DNA of 64,000 nucleotides from Diacronema lutheri. Lineage: Eukaryota > Haptophyta > Pavlovophyceae > Pavlovales > Pavlovaceae. Of this stretch, positions 20,501 to 29,163 are shown one piece after another. The stretch is taken from positions 255,501-319,500 of the forward strand of contig JAGTXO010000022.1 of assembly GCA_019448385.1 (NCBI GenBank), in the 5' to 3' direction. The translations under genes were made by a program, and so were the position numbers. A model generated the notes under the pieces. The model did not search any database and was not told the DNA's origin. It was given only the letters and a program-made list of their open reading frames with translations. Position 1 is the stretch's first letter. Each line of letters begins with the position of its first letter.

Positions 20501-22996
20501 GGCGGTGGGGCACGAGTTCCTCACGGAGTACTTTTGCGTGATCGCCGACGCGCTCCGCCCCGGCGGCCACGCGGCGATCCAGGCGATCTGCGTGCCGGAC
20601 TCCCGGTACGAGACGTACCGGAGGGGCTCGGACTTTATCCGCAAGCACATCTTCCCCGGCTCGCACCTGCCCTGTCCGGGGCACATCCGGACGTGCGCGG
20701 CGCGCGCCGGCCTCGCGCCTGACGATGGCAGCACCCTCTCGCTCGCTCTCTCGTACGCCAAGACGCTCGCCGTCTGGCGCGCGCGCTTCGCCGCCGCGCT
20801 GCCCGCCATCGCGGCGCTGCGTGCGGCCGCGTCCGTCTCGGCGCTGACGAGCGGCGGCATCTCGAGCAACGGCGAGTTTGACGCGGCCTTCGCGCGCAAG
20901 TTTGACTACTATTTCGCCTATTGCGAGGCCGGCTTCGCCGCGCGCCATATCGACGTGCTCCAGCTGCGCTTCTCCAAGGAGGACGCGGCCGGCGCGGCGG
21001 GCGGCAAGGGCCGCCCGACGGTGCGCGGCGGCGGCGAGCTGTACGACGCGCGGAGCGGCGGCGCCGTGGGCGCGGCGCGCGGCCTCGAGGCGCTGCTCGC
21101 GCCGCTCGCCCTGCTCCCCGCCCTCGCGCTCGGCGGCGCGTGGACGATGGCGATGGCGCGACGGCGCGCGGCGTGGGACGCGGCGCGCGCGCTCGGCCAC
21201 CGCGCGCTCGACGCGGGCCTTGTGCCCGACGCGCTCACGCGCCGCGCGATTCGTCTCTTCTGCGCGCAGAAGGCGGCCGAGCTGCGCGCCGAGGCGCCAA
21301 ACGTCGAGGCGTCCATGGCGCGCGCGCGCGCGCGCGCGCCCGCCGTGCAACGCTAGGGCCACGCCCTCATCCCCCCCCCCCCCCCCCCCCCCCCCCGCCC
21401 TCCCGTTCCTTCCTCTCGCGCGTGCGGCTCTCGCCACGCCAGGCGCGCGTGCAGCGCTTCGCCGACGCGCTGCGCGAGATGCCGATCGCCGTGCACACGG
21501 CCGCAGCCAACGAGCAGCACTACGAGGTGCCCGCCCCCTTTTACGACATCTGCCTCGGTAAGGCGGCACCGAGGGGCGCACGGGCGCGGCCGGTTGGCTG
21601 GCGTCGCGCGCGGGAGCCTGCCGCGCATTGGCCTGCCGCGCATTGGCCCCGCTTTCGCCGCGACGCTCACGCCTTGCCCTCCGGGCTGGCCGGTGCGCGC
21701 GCCGCCCTCCCCGCCCCGCCCGTGCCCTCTCCTCCGCGGTCCCCTCCCACCCCCTCCCCGCCAGGCCCGCGCCGGAAATACTCATGCTGCAAGTTCCCGG
21801 AAGGCGCCCAGCCAGGGGACGCAGCCAAGCTGCTGCCGCAGGCGGAGGTCGCCGCGCTCGACGAGGTGATCGAGCGCTCGGGCATGGCCGATGGCATGGC
21901 GGTCCTCGACCTCGGCTGCGGCTGGGGCTCGGGCGCGCTGCACTACGCTGCACGGCTGCCGCGCGCGCTCGTGATCGGCGTTTCGAATTCGCACTCGCAG
22001 CGCGCGCACATTCTCGCGGATGCGCAGCGGCAGGGACTGACCAACGTCGACATCGTCACGTGCGACGTCTCCACGGCGCCCTTCGCGCAGCAGGCTGCCG
22101 TGGCGCTCGCGCGCCTCGCCGCCAAGCGCGCCGGCCCTGACCAGCCTGCCGCGCCGCTCGCCTTTGATCGCGTCGTCTCGCTCGAGATGTTCGAGCACAT
22201 GAAGAACTACGACACGCTGATGAAGCACGTCGCCGATGTGCGCGCCGCCCCCTACGCACCGCGCGCGCCTCCGGGCACCGGCCTCGCGGCAGCCGCGCGC
22301 GCGCGCGCGCGCACAGCCGGCCATGCGCGCGCGCCGACGTGACGCCTGCGCTCGCGCTTCTGCGCGTGCAGGCGCTCTTGCCGGGCGGGCGGCTCTTCGT
22401 GCACATCTTCGTGCACCGCGACGCGCCCTACCACTTCGTGGCCAAGTCGGAGGCGGACTGGATGGTGCGTGGCGAGGGGCGCGCGCGCCCACAAGCCTCC
22501 GCGCCTTGGCACAGAGCAGCAGCACCGCACGATGGCCTGCGCACCACGCGATGGCCTGCGCACCACGCGATGGCCTGCGCACCACGCGATGGCCTGCGCT
22601 CCGCGCGTGCGCGCACCGGCGCCGCGCAGCGTCTAATGCGCGTTCCGCTCACGCGCGTGGCCCCTCGCCTCGCGCGAGCAGGCGCGCTACTTCTTTGCGG
22701 GCGGCACGATGCCGTCTGACGACCTGCTGCACTTCTTCCAGAAGGATCTGACGCTCGTCAAGAAGTGGCGCGTCTCCGGCTGGCACTACAAGATGACGGC
22801 AGAGGCGTGGCTGCAGCGCATGGACGCGCGCAAGGCGGAGGTGCTGCAGATCTTCAAGCGCGCCTACCCGCCGTCCGAGACGGCGCTGTGGTGGAGCCGC
22901 TGGCGCGCCTTTTACTTGGCGTGTGCAGAGCTGTGGGGCTACGATGGCGGCAACGTGTGGTACGTCACGCACTACCTCTTTGAGAAGCCGCGCTGA
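14529..22996 (+). CDS. Megaenzyme: cyt b5 / front-end desaturase / DUF1365 / FAD oxidase / two CFA-synthase-type methyltransferases
   Basis: Exons 14529-19148, 19248-20332, 20453-21344, 21443-21557, 21765-22237, 22372-22464, 22682-22996; all junctions are GT..AG and in phase, giving about 2530 residues. Order: cytochrome b5 heme motif HPGG (32-35); front-end desaturase boxes HDASH (174), HQHVIGHHAHTN (206) and QVAHH (491), with a roughly 110-residue Ala/Ser insert before the last; DUF1365 (about 579-900; GYTFNPISLFF, FHVSPFNPME); FAD-binding GSGIAGHSAAY (about 1123) of the amine-oxidase type to about 1604; methyltransferase 1 (VLEIGFGWGS, about 1841); methyltransferase 2 (VLDLGCGWGS, about 2283; KYSCC, FEHMKNY). 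Known: DUF1365, FAD oxidoreductase and CFA-synthase genes are neighbours in bacterial lipid clusters. Inferred: desaturation and methyl-transfer modification of membrane acyl chains. The join of exon 3 to exon 4 is the least certain; two adjacent genes are the alternative. Confidence 0.8.
22530..22605 (+). repeat. 19-bp tandem repeat inside an intron
   Basis: Four units of cgatggcctgcgcaccacg (the last one diverged) lie in the last intron (22465-22681) of the megaenzyme gene. This makes that intron one of the longest of the gene. No coding role. Confidence 0.85.
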
Positions 22997-23144
22997 TGAG
23001 TGGGAGGGGTCCTCCGGGGAAGGGGGGAAAGAGGGGGAGAGGGGCACACCTAGATGGTAGCAAAGGTTGCACAAGAGGCACCCGAGTGTAGGAGCGCTAG
23101 GATGAGCTTCGGAGTGGGCGGGAACGCCCGGGCAGCGTGCCGCG

Positions 23145-24513
23145 TCAGCCCGCGGGCGAGGCCGCCTTGTGCTCGACGAGCAGCCGCGCGAGCCGGCCGA
23201 CGCCGCTCGAGAGGTCGCCGTCCGAGGCCGCGCTGAAGCTGATGCGCATGTGCGGGGACGGCTGCCCGCTGGGCGAGAAGACAACGGACGGGATCGTGAG
23301 GACGCGGTGCTCGCGCAGCGCGGGCATAAGCACGCTCGCGTCGTGCACGCGGCTCGGCGAGAGGTCGAGCCAGAGGAACATGCCCGCCTTGGGCGCCGCC
23401 CACGTCGCGAGCCCCTTGAGGTGCGCATCGCACGCGCCGAGCAGCACGCGCAGCCTACGCGCGTACTCTGTCCGGACGCGCGCCACGTGCTCGTTGAAGC
23501 CGGACTCGCCCCAGTGGTGCAGCAGCGCGTGGAGCGCGACCATCGCGAGCGGCGAGCCGTTGTGCGACGACGTCGAGCACGCGCCGTTGAACGCGCGCAC
23601 GACGTGCGGCGGGCCGGCGAGCCAGCCGAGGCGAAAGCCGGGCGCGACGCATTTTGCGAACGAGTCGATGCGGATGACGATGGCGGCGGTGTCGAGGCTG
23701 GCGAAGGAGGAGCGCGCGGGGCCGGGCAGCCGCGCGCCGTCCGCGAGCGAGAGGAACCAGTACGGGTCGTCCTCGACGATCGTCACGTGCCGGCGCGCGC
23801 ACGTGCCGTAGATCGCACCGAGCCGCTCGCGCGAGAGCGTCGAGCCGCACGGGTTGGAGCCGTTGGGCACGATGTAGAGCGTTTTGGGCGGGGTGCCGTC
23901 GGCGGCGAGTCGCGCGCATGCCGCCTCGAGCGCCTCGGGCACCATGCCGTCCGCGTCCACCTCGACGCCGACGAGGTGGATACCGCGCGAGCGCAGGCCG
24001 TCGAGCGCCGTGCCCCACGTGTACGCCTCCGTGAGGCACACGTCGCCGGGTTCGAGGAGGATGGCAGCAAGCGTCGAGATGGCATCGGTGCTGCCGGCGT
24101 GCAGCGCAACCTCAACCTCGCCCGGCGGGTCGTGGTGCTTGCGGAAAAAGTCACTGCGGGCGTGCGCGTGCGCCCGCGCGACGTGGCGTGGCGCGGCGTG
24201 AGCGTCCACGCCGCGCGCGCGCCGGGTGCGGTCGCGGGCATTACCTGCACCAGGCTAGGAGCGGCGTGTAGCCAGCCCGCGCATAGAGGTATGACTGCGC
24301 GTCAGCAATCGCCGCCGTCGAGTCGATGCGCACCGTCTGGCCGTTCGCGAGCTCGAGCGAGATGGCCGCGATCGGGTTTGCGCTCTTGGGCGGCGCGCCC
24401 TGCGCGAGCATGGCGACGTCGGACATGCCAATGAAGGGCGCGACGATCGTCGTCATCTGATTGGGCCCGCTCCGCCGCCCGTACGCGCTCAGCTCGATCT
24501 GCGGCGACACCAT
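23145..24513 (-). CDS. Class I/II PLP aminotransferase (AADAT / aromatic aminotransferase-like)
   Basis: Two exons, 24513-24245 and 24153-23145, with a 91 bp intron (cag/gtaatg ... cgcag), giving 425 residues. Exon 1 carries the N-terminal family pattern (ELSAYGRRSGPN, then LAQGAPPKSANP, matching the S-L-A-G-G-x-P-N-P region). Exon 2 has HAGSTDAISTLAAILLEPGD, the N-P-x-G loop (VPNGSNPCGSTLSRERL), DDPYWF, and the pyridoxal-phosphate lysine in DSFAKCVAPGFRLGW (about residue 256). The C-terminus has GMFLWLDL and a conserved Arg (MRISF). The family includes kynurenine/alpha-aminoadipate and aromatic 2-oxoacid aminotransferases; the exact substrate cannot be read from sequence. No clear targeting peptide, so a cytosolic location is likely. 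Convergent with the megaenzyme, 148 bp away. Confidence 0.85.
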
Positions 24514-24636
24514 GGCGCGCCCGCCCGAGTTGTTGCCGGTTGATCCGTCCTCCAACCCCGCTGCTGTTGAGAGTTTCGGGTCGTCGGCGCCAAAAGTGGC
24601 GACCCGCAGACGAATCTCAATTCCCGTCCATCCAAG

Positions 24637-25820
24637 ATGTGCGCGCTCCCAACCCAGCCGGCCAGCACGACGCGCAGCCGGGCCCGCCGTGCCTCGGCAG
24701 GCGCGCGTGTTGCGCTCGCGCTCCTCGCCGTACCGTCGAGCGTGCACGCGTTTGAGCTCAAGCCGCCAATCGCGCTGCGTGAGGCGGCGTGGCCGACGTT
24801 CGTCTCAAAGGTCAACCGTGTCGTGCTCAACCACCCCGTTGTCACGTCCAACGCGTACACCAAGTGGTTCGCGCGCGGCGTCGCCACCGACGCCGAGGCG
24901 CGCGACCTGACGATCCAGTTCTCAGTCTTCTCCAACCTCTTTCTCGAGGCGCAGCTCGCCAAGATCATCAACGCGGGCTCGCTCGAGGAGATGCGCGAGG
25001 TGCGTGCCGCACCGCGCTCGCGCGCGTGGCGCGGCGCGCATGCCGGCCGCGACCCGCTCGGCGCTCACGTGGTGCGCCCGTCGCGCCCGTTCGCTCCGGC
25101 GCGCAGGGCAAAGAGATCCTCGCCAACGAACTCGGCGTCGTCTTCAACAACAAGCACCACCGCGTTGCGCGCGCGCGCGAGCCGAGCGCGCTCGCCGATG
25201 GCCTCGACCACGAGCTCGTCTCGACGGAGGGCTCGATTGAGGGCGGCGTGTTCCACTTCAAGGCGGGGCACTACGAGTGGCTCCTTGACGTCGGTGCGCG
25301 CCTAGGCGTCGGCTTCGACGCGATGGGCAAGCGGAAGCACGGGTGCGCGTCGACGCTCCATTTTTGCGATGCGCTGCGCGTCATCTACGGATCCGAGCAC
25401 GCGGACACAGCCCTCGCCGCCTCGTTCGCGGTCGAGAACTGGGCGGCGGCCGGCTTTTGGGATGAGCTCGTCGAGGGTTGGAAGGGCTTTAATGCCAACC
25501 GCGAACAGCGCGTCCCCGTCGGCTTCTGGACGCACCACGCGGCGCTCGAGGCGCAGCACGCCGACCACACGCTCGACGAGCTCAAGGAAGTCTATCTCGC
25601 CGGGCGCGTGTGTGACGAGGACAAGTTCGTCGCCGACTGCGGCGAGATGCTCGACGCAGTCAAGGTCTTCTGGGACGGCCTCGACGCGCGCAGGCTCGGG
25701 AGCGCGCCGCCCGCGCCGTCGAAAGACTACTCGGTTGGCGGGCTCGGCTACAAGGGGGACACGCCGTTCGGCGGACCGGTCGGGGGCGCGCAACGCACCG
25801 CCGAGCAGCGACAGCTCTAA
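24637..25820 (+). CDS. Plastid-targeted heme-oxygenase-fold (iron-binding, PqqC/TENA-like) protein
   Basis: Two exons, 24637-24999 and 25107-25820, phase 0, 358 residues. The N-terminus has a hydrophobic signal (VALALLAVPSSVHAF) ending in His-Ala-Phe, the ASAFAP-like site that directs proteins into red-lineage complex plastids; ELKPPI begins the transit region. The mature part is mostly helical with the pattern FKAGHYEWL, KHGCASTLHFCD, ENWAAAGFWDELVEGW and HHAALEAQHADHTLDEL. That spacing of His/Glu residues resembles heme-oxygenase-like mono/di-iron enzymes (TENA/THI-4, PqqC, UndA). The reaction is not identifiable. It is divergent from the aminotransferase gene, with 123 bp between the start codons. 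Confidence 0.7.
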
Positions 25821-25875
25821 GGCCCCGACCGACCGGGAAGCAAGGGTGGACGTCAGACTCAGGGCCCGACCCGGC

Positions 25876-27045
25876 TCAGTCGAGCAGCAGGTCCGCCGCG
25901 ATCGCGATGTGGTCGCTCGGGTAGCGCGGCGACGGCAGCCGCGCCTCCCCGACGTGGGCGTCGGACGGCGGCTCGAGGCGCGCGAGGCACGTCGCGCCAA
26001 TCGTGAATATGTAGTCAATCTGGTGCTTGGCCTCGTACTCGCCGCGCCGCTTCCACGTCGTCCAGAGCGCGCTGCCCGCGCCATGCGCGTCCTCGCCGCG
26101 TGCGAGTGGGTACGAGGAGCGGAGACCGTACGCCATGAGTTTCGGCAACGCCTTCGCGACGTGCGGGTGCGGGTGGCGCACGTCGTGCGGGTCGGTGTTG
26201 AGGTCGCCGGCGAGGATGACGGGCGATGCGCTCCTCGTCCCGTCCGCGCCGCGCCGCGCCCGCTCGATGTCGGCGAGGAGCGTGCCCACCTGGCGCGCGC
26301 GCTGGTCCTCGCGCGCTTGGCCTGTCCGGGCGGTCAGGTGCGCGCTCGCGACGACGAGCGGGCGGCCGCCGGCGCGCGTCGGCGCGAGCGTGGCCACAAT
26401 CGACGCGCGGCCCGCGCAGCCCGCGCGCATTGCATGCACGCGCACGAGGCCGAGCGCCTCGCGCCGCCATGCGAGCGCGACGCCGTCCGTGTAGCCGCCA
26501 AACTTTTCGCCAGAGCTCGGCGCGCTCACGGGCTGGAAGAGCGCGTCGTAGCCGGCGGCGTCGAGCGCGGGCTCAAAGAAGTCGGCGAAGTGGTCCACCT
26601 CTTGCAGCGCGATCACGTCCGCGTCGTGCCGGAGCACCTCCGCGAGGAGCAACCACCGCCGCCGCTCCCAGTCGAGGGTGCGCTCTGGACACTCGACGCG
26701 GTCCAACCCGCCGGACGAGGGCGGCGCTGTGGCACGGAAGGGCATCGGCGCGGCGGGGAGGGCAGAGAGGCCGTGCGCGAGGGTGTTGAACTGCAGCACG
26801 CGCACGACGCGCGCGTCCGCCCGCCGCTCGGCCGTCCACGCGCGACACATGAGCGGCTCAGCACAGCCGTGCGCGACCACGGCGTCGAGCTGCGCGCGCG
26901 TGGTCACGCGCTGGAGCGCGGGATCGACGCGGTGCGGCAAGCGCGGGCGCGGGTTCGCGCGCGCCCACAGCCACGCCGCGGTGGCGACCAGCACCATCGC
27001 GCCGGCCCCCCACTCGACGAGGAGCGCGCCGAATTGCGGCGGCAT
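25876..27045 (-). CDS. Endonuclease/exonuclease/phosphatase family, CCR4/nocturnin-like
   Basis: About 389 residues from ATG 27045. The N-terminal hydrophobic stretch (GAMVLVATAAWLWA) suggests a signal anchor or organelle entry. Then the EEP-fold motifs in order: LQFNTLAHG (about 84), ALQEVDHFADFF with the metal-binding Glu (about 142), AHLTAR, GDLNTDPHD (about 282), QIDYIF and the catalytic pair in YPSDHIAI (about 381). This set matches the CCR4/nocturnin/angel branch, enzymes acting on poly(A) RNA or on NADP(H)-type phosphates; which of these applies cannot be told. An upstream in-frame ATG at 27147 would overlap the neighbouring gene and was not used. Only 42 bp separates its start from the divergent MBD4-like gene. 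Confidence 0.85.
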   Translation of the reverse strand: MPPQFGALLVEWGAGAMVLVATAAWLWARANPRPRLPHRVDPALQRVTTRAQLDAVVAHGCAEPLMCRAWTAERRADARVVRVLQFNTLAHGLSALPAAPMPFRATAPPSSGGLDRVECPERTLDWERRRWLLLAEVLRHDADVIALQEVDHFADFFEPALDAAGYDALFQPVSAPSSGEKFGGYTDGVALAWRREALGLVRVHAMRAGCAGRASIVATLAPTRAGGRPLVVASAHLTARTGQAREDQRARQVGTLLADIERARRGADGTRSASPVILAGDLNTDPHDVRHPHPHVAKALPKLMAYGLRSSYPLARGEDAHGAGSALWTTWKRRGEYEAKHQIDYIFTIGATCLARLEPPSDAHVGEARLPSPRYPSDHIAIAADLLLD

Positions 27046-27087
27046 CCGGGCCGCTCGCGCCGCTCGCGAGGGCGCCAAAACGTGAAG

Positions 27088-27425
27088 ATGTCGGTCGAGT
27101 TGAGCGAGTACGAGCAGCAGAGGCTCGAGCACATCCGGCGCAACCATGAGATGCTGGTGCGGCTCGGGCTCGTCGACGCCGACGCGCCCGTCGCCGGCAC
27201 GGGCGCTGCATCATCCGCGATCAAGCCCAAGGCGCCGAGGCGGCGCGCGCACGTCAGCGCCATAGCCCCAGAGTCGCTCCGGCGCAGCGCGCGCGCGCGC
27301 GGCGTGGAGCCAGACTACACCAAGGAGGTGATCGACACGTTCGGCGACGAGCTCGACCGCCAAGCCGAGCATGGCGCCAAGCGCGCGCGCGCGCGGTCGG
27401 GCCGCGACGGCGACGAGGGCGAGCG

Positions 27426-27464
<39 letters not shown>

Positions 27465-28645
27465 GATCGATGACGCGCGCGCGCGGCGCGAGATCCTCGA
27501 GAGCACGACGGCCTTCCTGCGCGAGTCGCGCGCGGCGCTGCTACAGTTTGTCACCTCCACCGACGGCGCCGCGCCCGCCGACGGCGCGGGCTGGCGCGCC
27601 GAAGCCGCCCGCCGGTGGGGCGAGCTCGCCGGCGCGGCGGCACCGAAGGGCGGCGCGCAGCGCGACTGGGAGCTCTACGTCCGCTCGCGCCTCTCGACGC
27701 CGCCGCCACCGAGCCCGCACGACCTGCTGCAGGAGTACTACGCGCACGACGCGTGGTCGCTGCTCTGCGTGTGCGTGCTCATGTCGCGCGTCTCCTCGTG
27801 GGCCACGAAGCACCGGTGCGTCTCCTCTCGTGGATCACGACGCGTCCCCTCGTGATCCACGCTGCCGCCGCGCCGTGCGTACCCCGCGCGCGCTGCGCGA
27901 GCGCGCGCGTCGTGCGGCGCGTGTACGCGCGTGGGTCGGCACGTGCTCGCTGCGTGCTCGCTTGCGCCGTTGTGCACGGCCGGGGGCGCGCCGGCGCGCC
28001 GCCGACGCTCCGCGCGCGCTGCGGCATCGGTCAGTTTGGCGAAGATGCACCTGACGGCGTCACCGCCGCCGCGCTGCGGCGTTGTCCCCCGTCAGGTGCA
28101 TCTCCGCCTTCTTCGCAAAGTACCCGACACCGACGTCCTTCGCGCAGCGCGTGATCGACGGCGGCCAGACCGACGAGCTGCGCGCGCTGATCCACTCGCT
28201 TGGCCTTTTCGACGACCGCGTGCGCTCGCTCGCGGCGATCACGACCGCGTTCCTCGCGGGCGACGACCGTTTCGAGGTCGGACTCGAGCCGGCGCACAAA
28301 GTGCACGGCGTCGGTCAGTTTGGCGTGCACTCGTTCCTCATCTTCGTGCGCGACCAGGGCGCGACGCTCAAGGCGTCGGACGCGGCGCTCGTGACGTTCT
28401 GCAACTGGCGGCGCAAGCAGACGCCCGAGGCGGTCGTACAGAAACTGCAACAGGACGAGCACGGCGCCCGCGCGCAAGCGCGCCTCGCGGAGGGCGGAGG
28501 AGTTGAGGTGGTTGGCGCTCCCGCGGCCGCGAGCCCTGCTGCGCACGTTGACGCGACGGACCGCGCTGGGTCTCGCGCACGAGCGGCGCGTGCCCGCATG
28601 CCGGCAGCGGCTGGCCTAAGGACGAGCAAGCGCGGCCGGTGCTGA
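27088..28645 (+). CDS. MBD4-like HhH DNA glycosylase
   Basis: Exons 27088-27815 and 28096-28645; the split codon CG/G restores frame; 425 residues. The N-terminus has the nuclear-protein motif EYEQQRLEHIRRNHEMLVRLGL and basic/acidic low-complexity sequence including a Gly-Asp run. The C-terminal half matches the MBD4/ROS-type glycosylase core: HDAWSLLCVCVLMSR, then AFFAKYPTP, LIHSLGLFDDRV, the helix-hairpin-helix VHGVGQFGVHSFLIF, and the catalytic-type Asp in KASDAAL, aligned to H-P-E-D-H-K of human MBD4 (Asp560). Known role of the family: removing T or U from G:T and G:U mismatches at methyl-CpG sites in the nucleus. No methyl-binding domain is visible, as in many protist and plant members. 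Confidence 0.75.
28038..28108. repeat. 20-bp inverted repeat across the 3' splice site of the MBD4-like gene
   Basis: Arms 28038-28057 and 28089-28108 match at 19 of 20 positions, with a 31-base GC-rich loop. The right arm contains the acceptor cag (28093-28095) and the first codons of exon 2, so a hairpin in the pre-mRNA would bury the acceptor. Just upstream, tcggtcagtttggcg (from 28027) is identical to the stretch encoding V-G-Q-F-G in exon 2 (from about 28310). Confidence 0.8.
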
Positions 28646-28700
28646 TTGCTTTGCGACTTGTTCCGGTAAAGAGCGCCGATTCTCCCATCCGTTGGCATGG

Positions 28701-29117
28701 TCACATCGGCCGTCGCACGCCACGCGCGTCATCCGCCCTGCTCGGCTCAAGGGCCTGCACCTTGCGCGCGCGCAGGTGGTAGCGTGCCTTGGGCTGCAGC
28801 GCGAGCGCTTGCCCACTGTGCGCCGCGCTCGGCACGTCCAGCGGCTGTAGGGGCGCGAGCGCGCTAAGCTTTGCCTTGGGCGTGGCCAGGCGCTTGCGCA
28901 GTGCTGCGTCAGAGGGCGAGACGAACTGCTCGGCTGTCTCGAGCGCGCGAGCTGCGATGCCGCGCACCACGCCGCCCCGGTGCGGCGTGTTCTCGAGCCG
29001 CAGGTCTGTCTCCCACCGGAGCGGCGCCGGACCGTCGTGCGGCGTGCGCACCTCGAGCGATGGCAGCTTGCGCTTGCCCGGCAGCGCGAACTGCTCCGAC
29101 GGTGGCAACGGCGGCAT
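28701..29117 (-). CDS. Hypothetical protein, basic, 138 residues
   Basis: ATG 29117 (MPPLPPSEQFALPGKRK) to a stop at 28701. Composition is balanced, unlike the Arg/Ala-only shadow frames: LEVRTPHDGPAPLRWETDL, then a Leu/Ala/Pro-rich middle and a basic end (ARYHLRARKVQAL). No recognised domain. It is divergent from the LRR gene across a very AT-rich 46 bp strip, which supports it as a real gene; its 3' end faces the MBD4-like gene 55 bp away. Confidence 0.5.
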   Translation of the reverse strand: MPPLPPSEQFALPGKRKLPSLEVRTPHDGPAPLRWETDLRLENTPHRGGVVRGIAARALETAEQFVSPSDAALRKRLATPKAKLSALAPLQPLDVPSAAHSGQALALQPKARYHLRARKVQALEPSRADDARGVRRPM

Positions 29118-29163
29118 CGCCGCGGGCAAACGGGATAAAAAAAATATCAAAAAATTGTGCGGC
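29118..29163. promoter_or_regulatory. AT-rich bidirectional promoter strip
   Basis: 46 bp between two divergent start codons, including gataaaaaaaatatcaaaaa, a sharp drop in GC against a background of about 72%. The position and composition fit a shared core promoter. No transcription start can be fixed from sequence. Confidence 0.5.

Noticed and set aside
18060-21953. 1297-residue minus-strand open frame opposite the megaenzyme
   Set aside because: Composed almost only of Arg, Ala, Val and Gly with no motif; it is the antisense shadow of a strongly GC3-biased gene.
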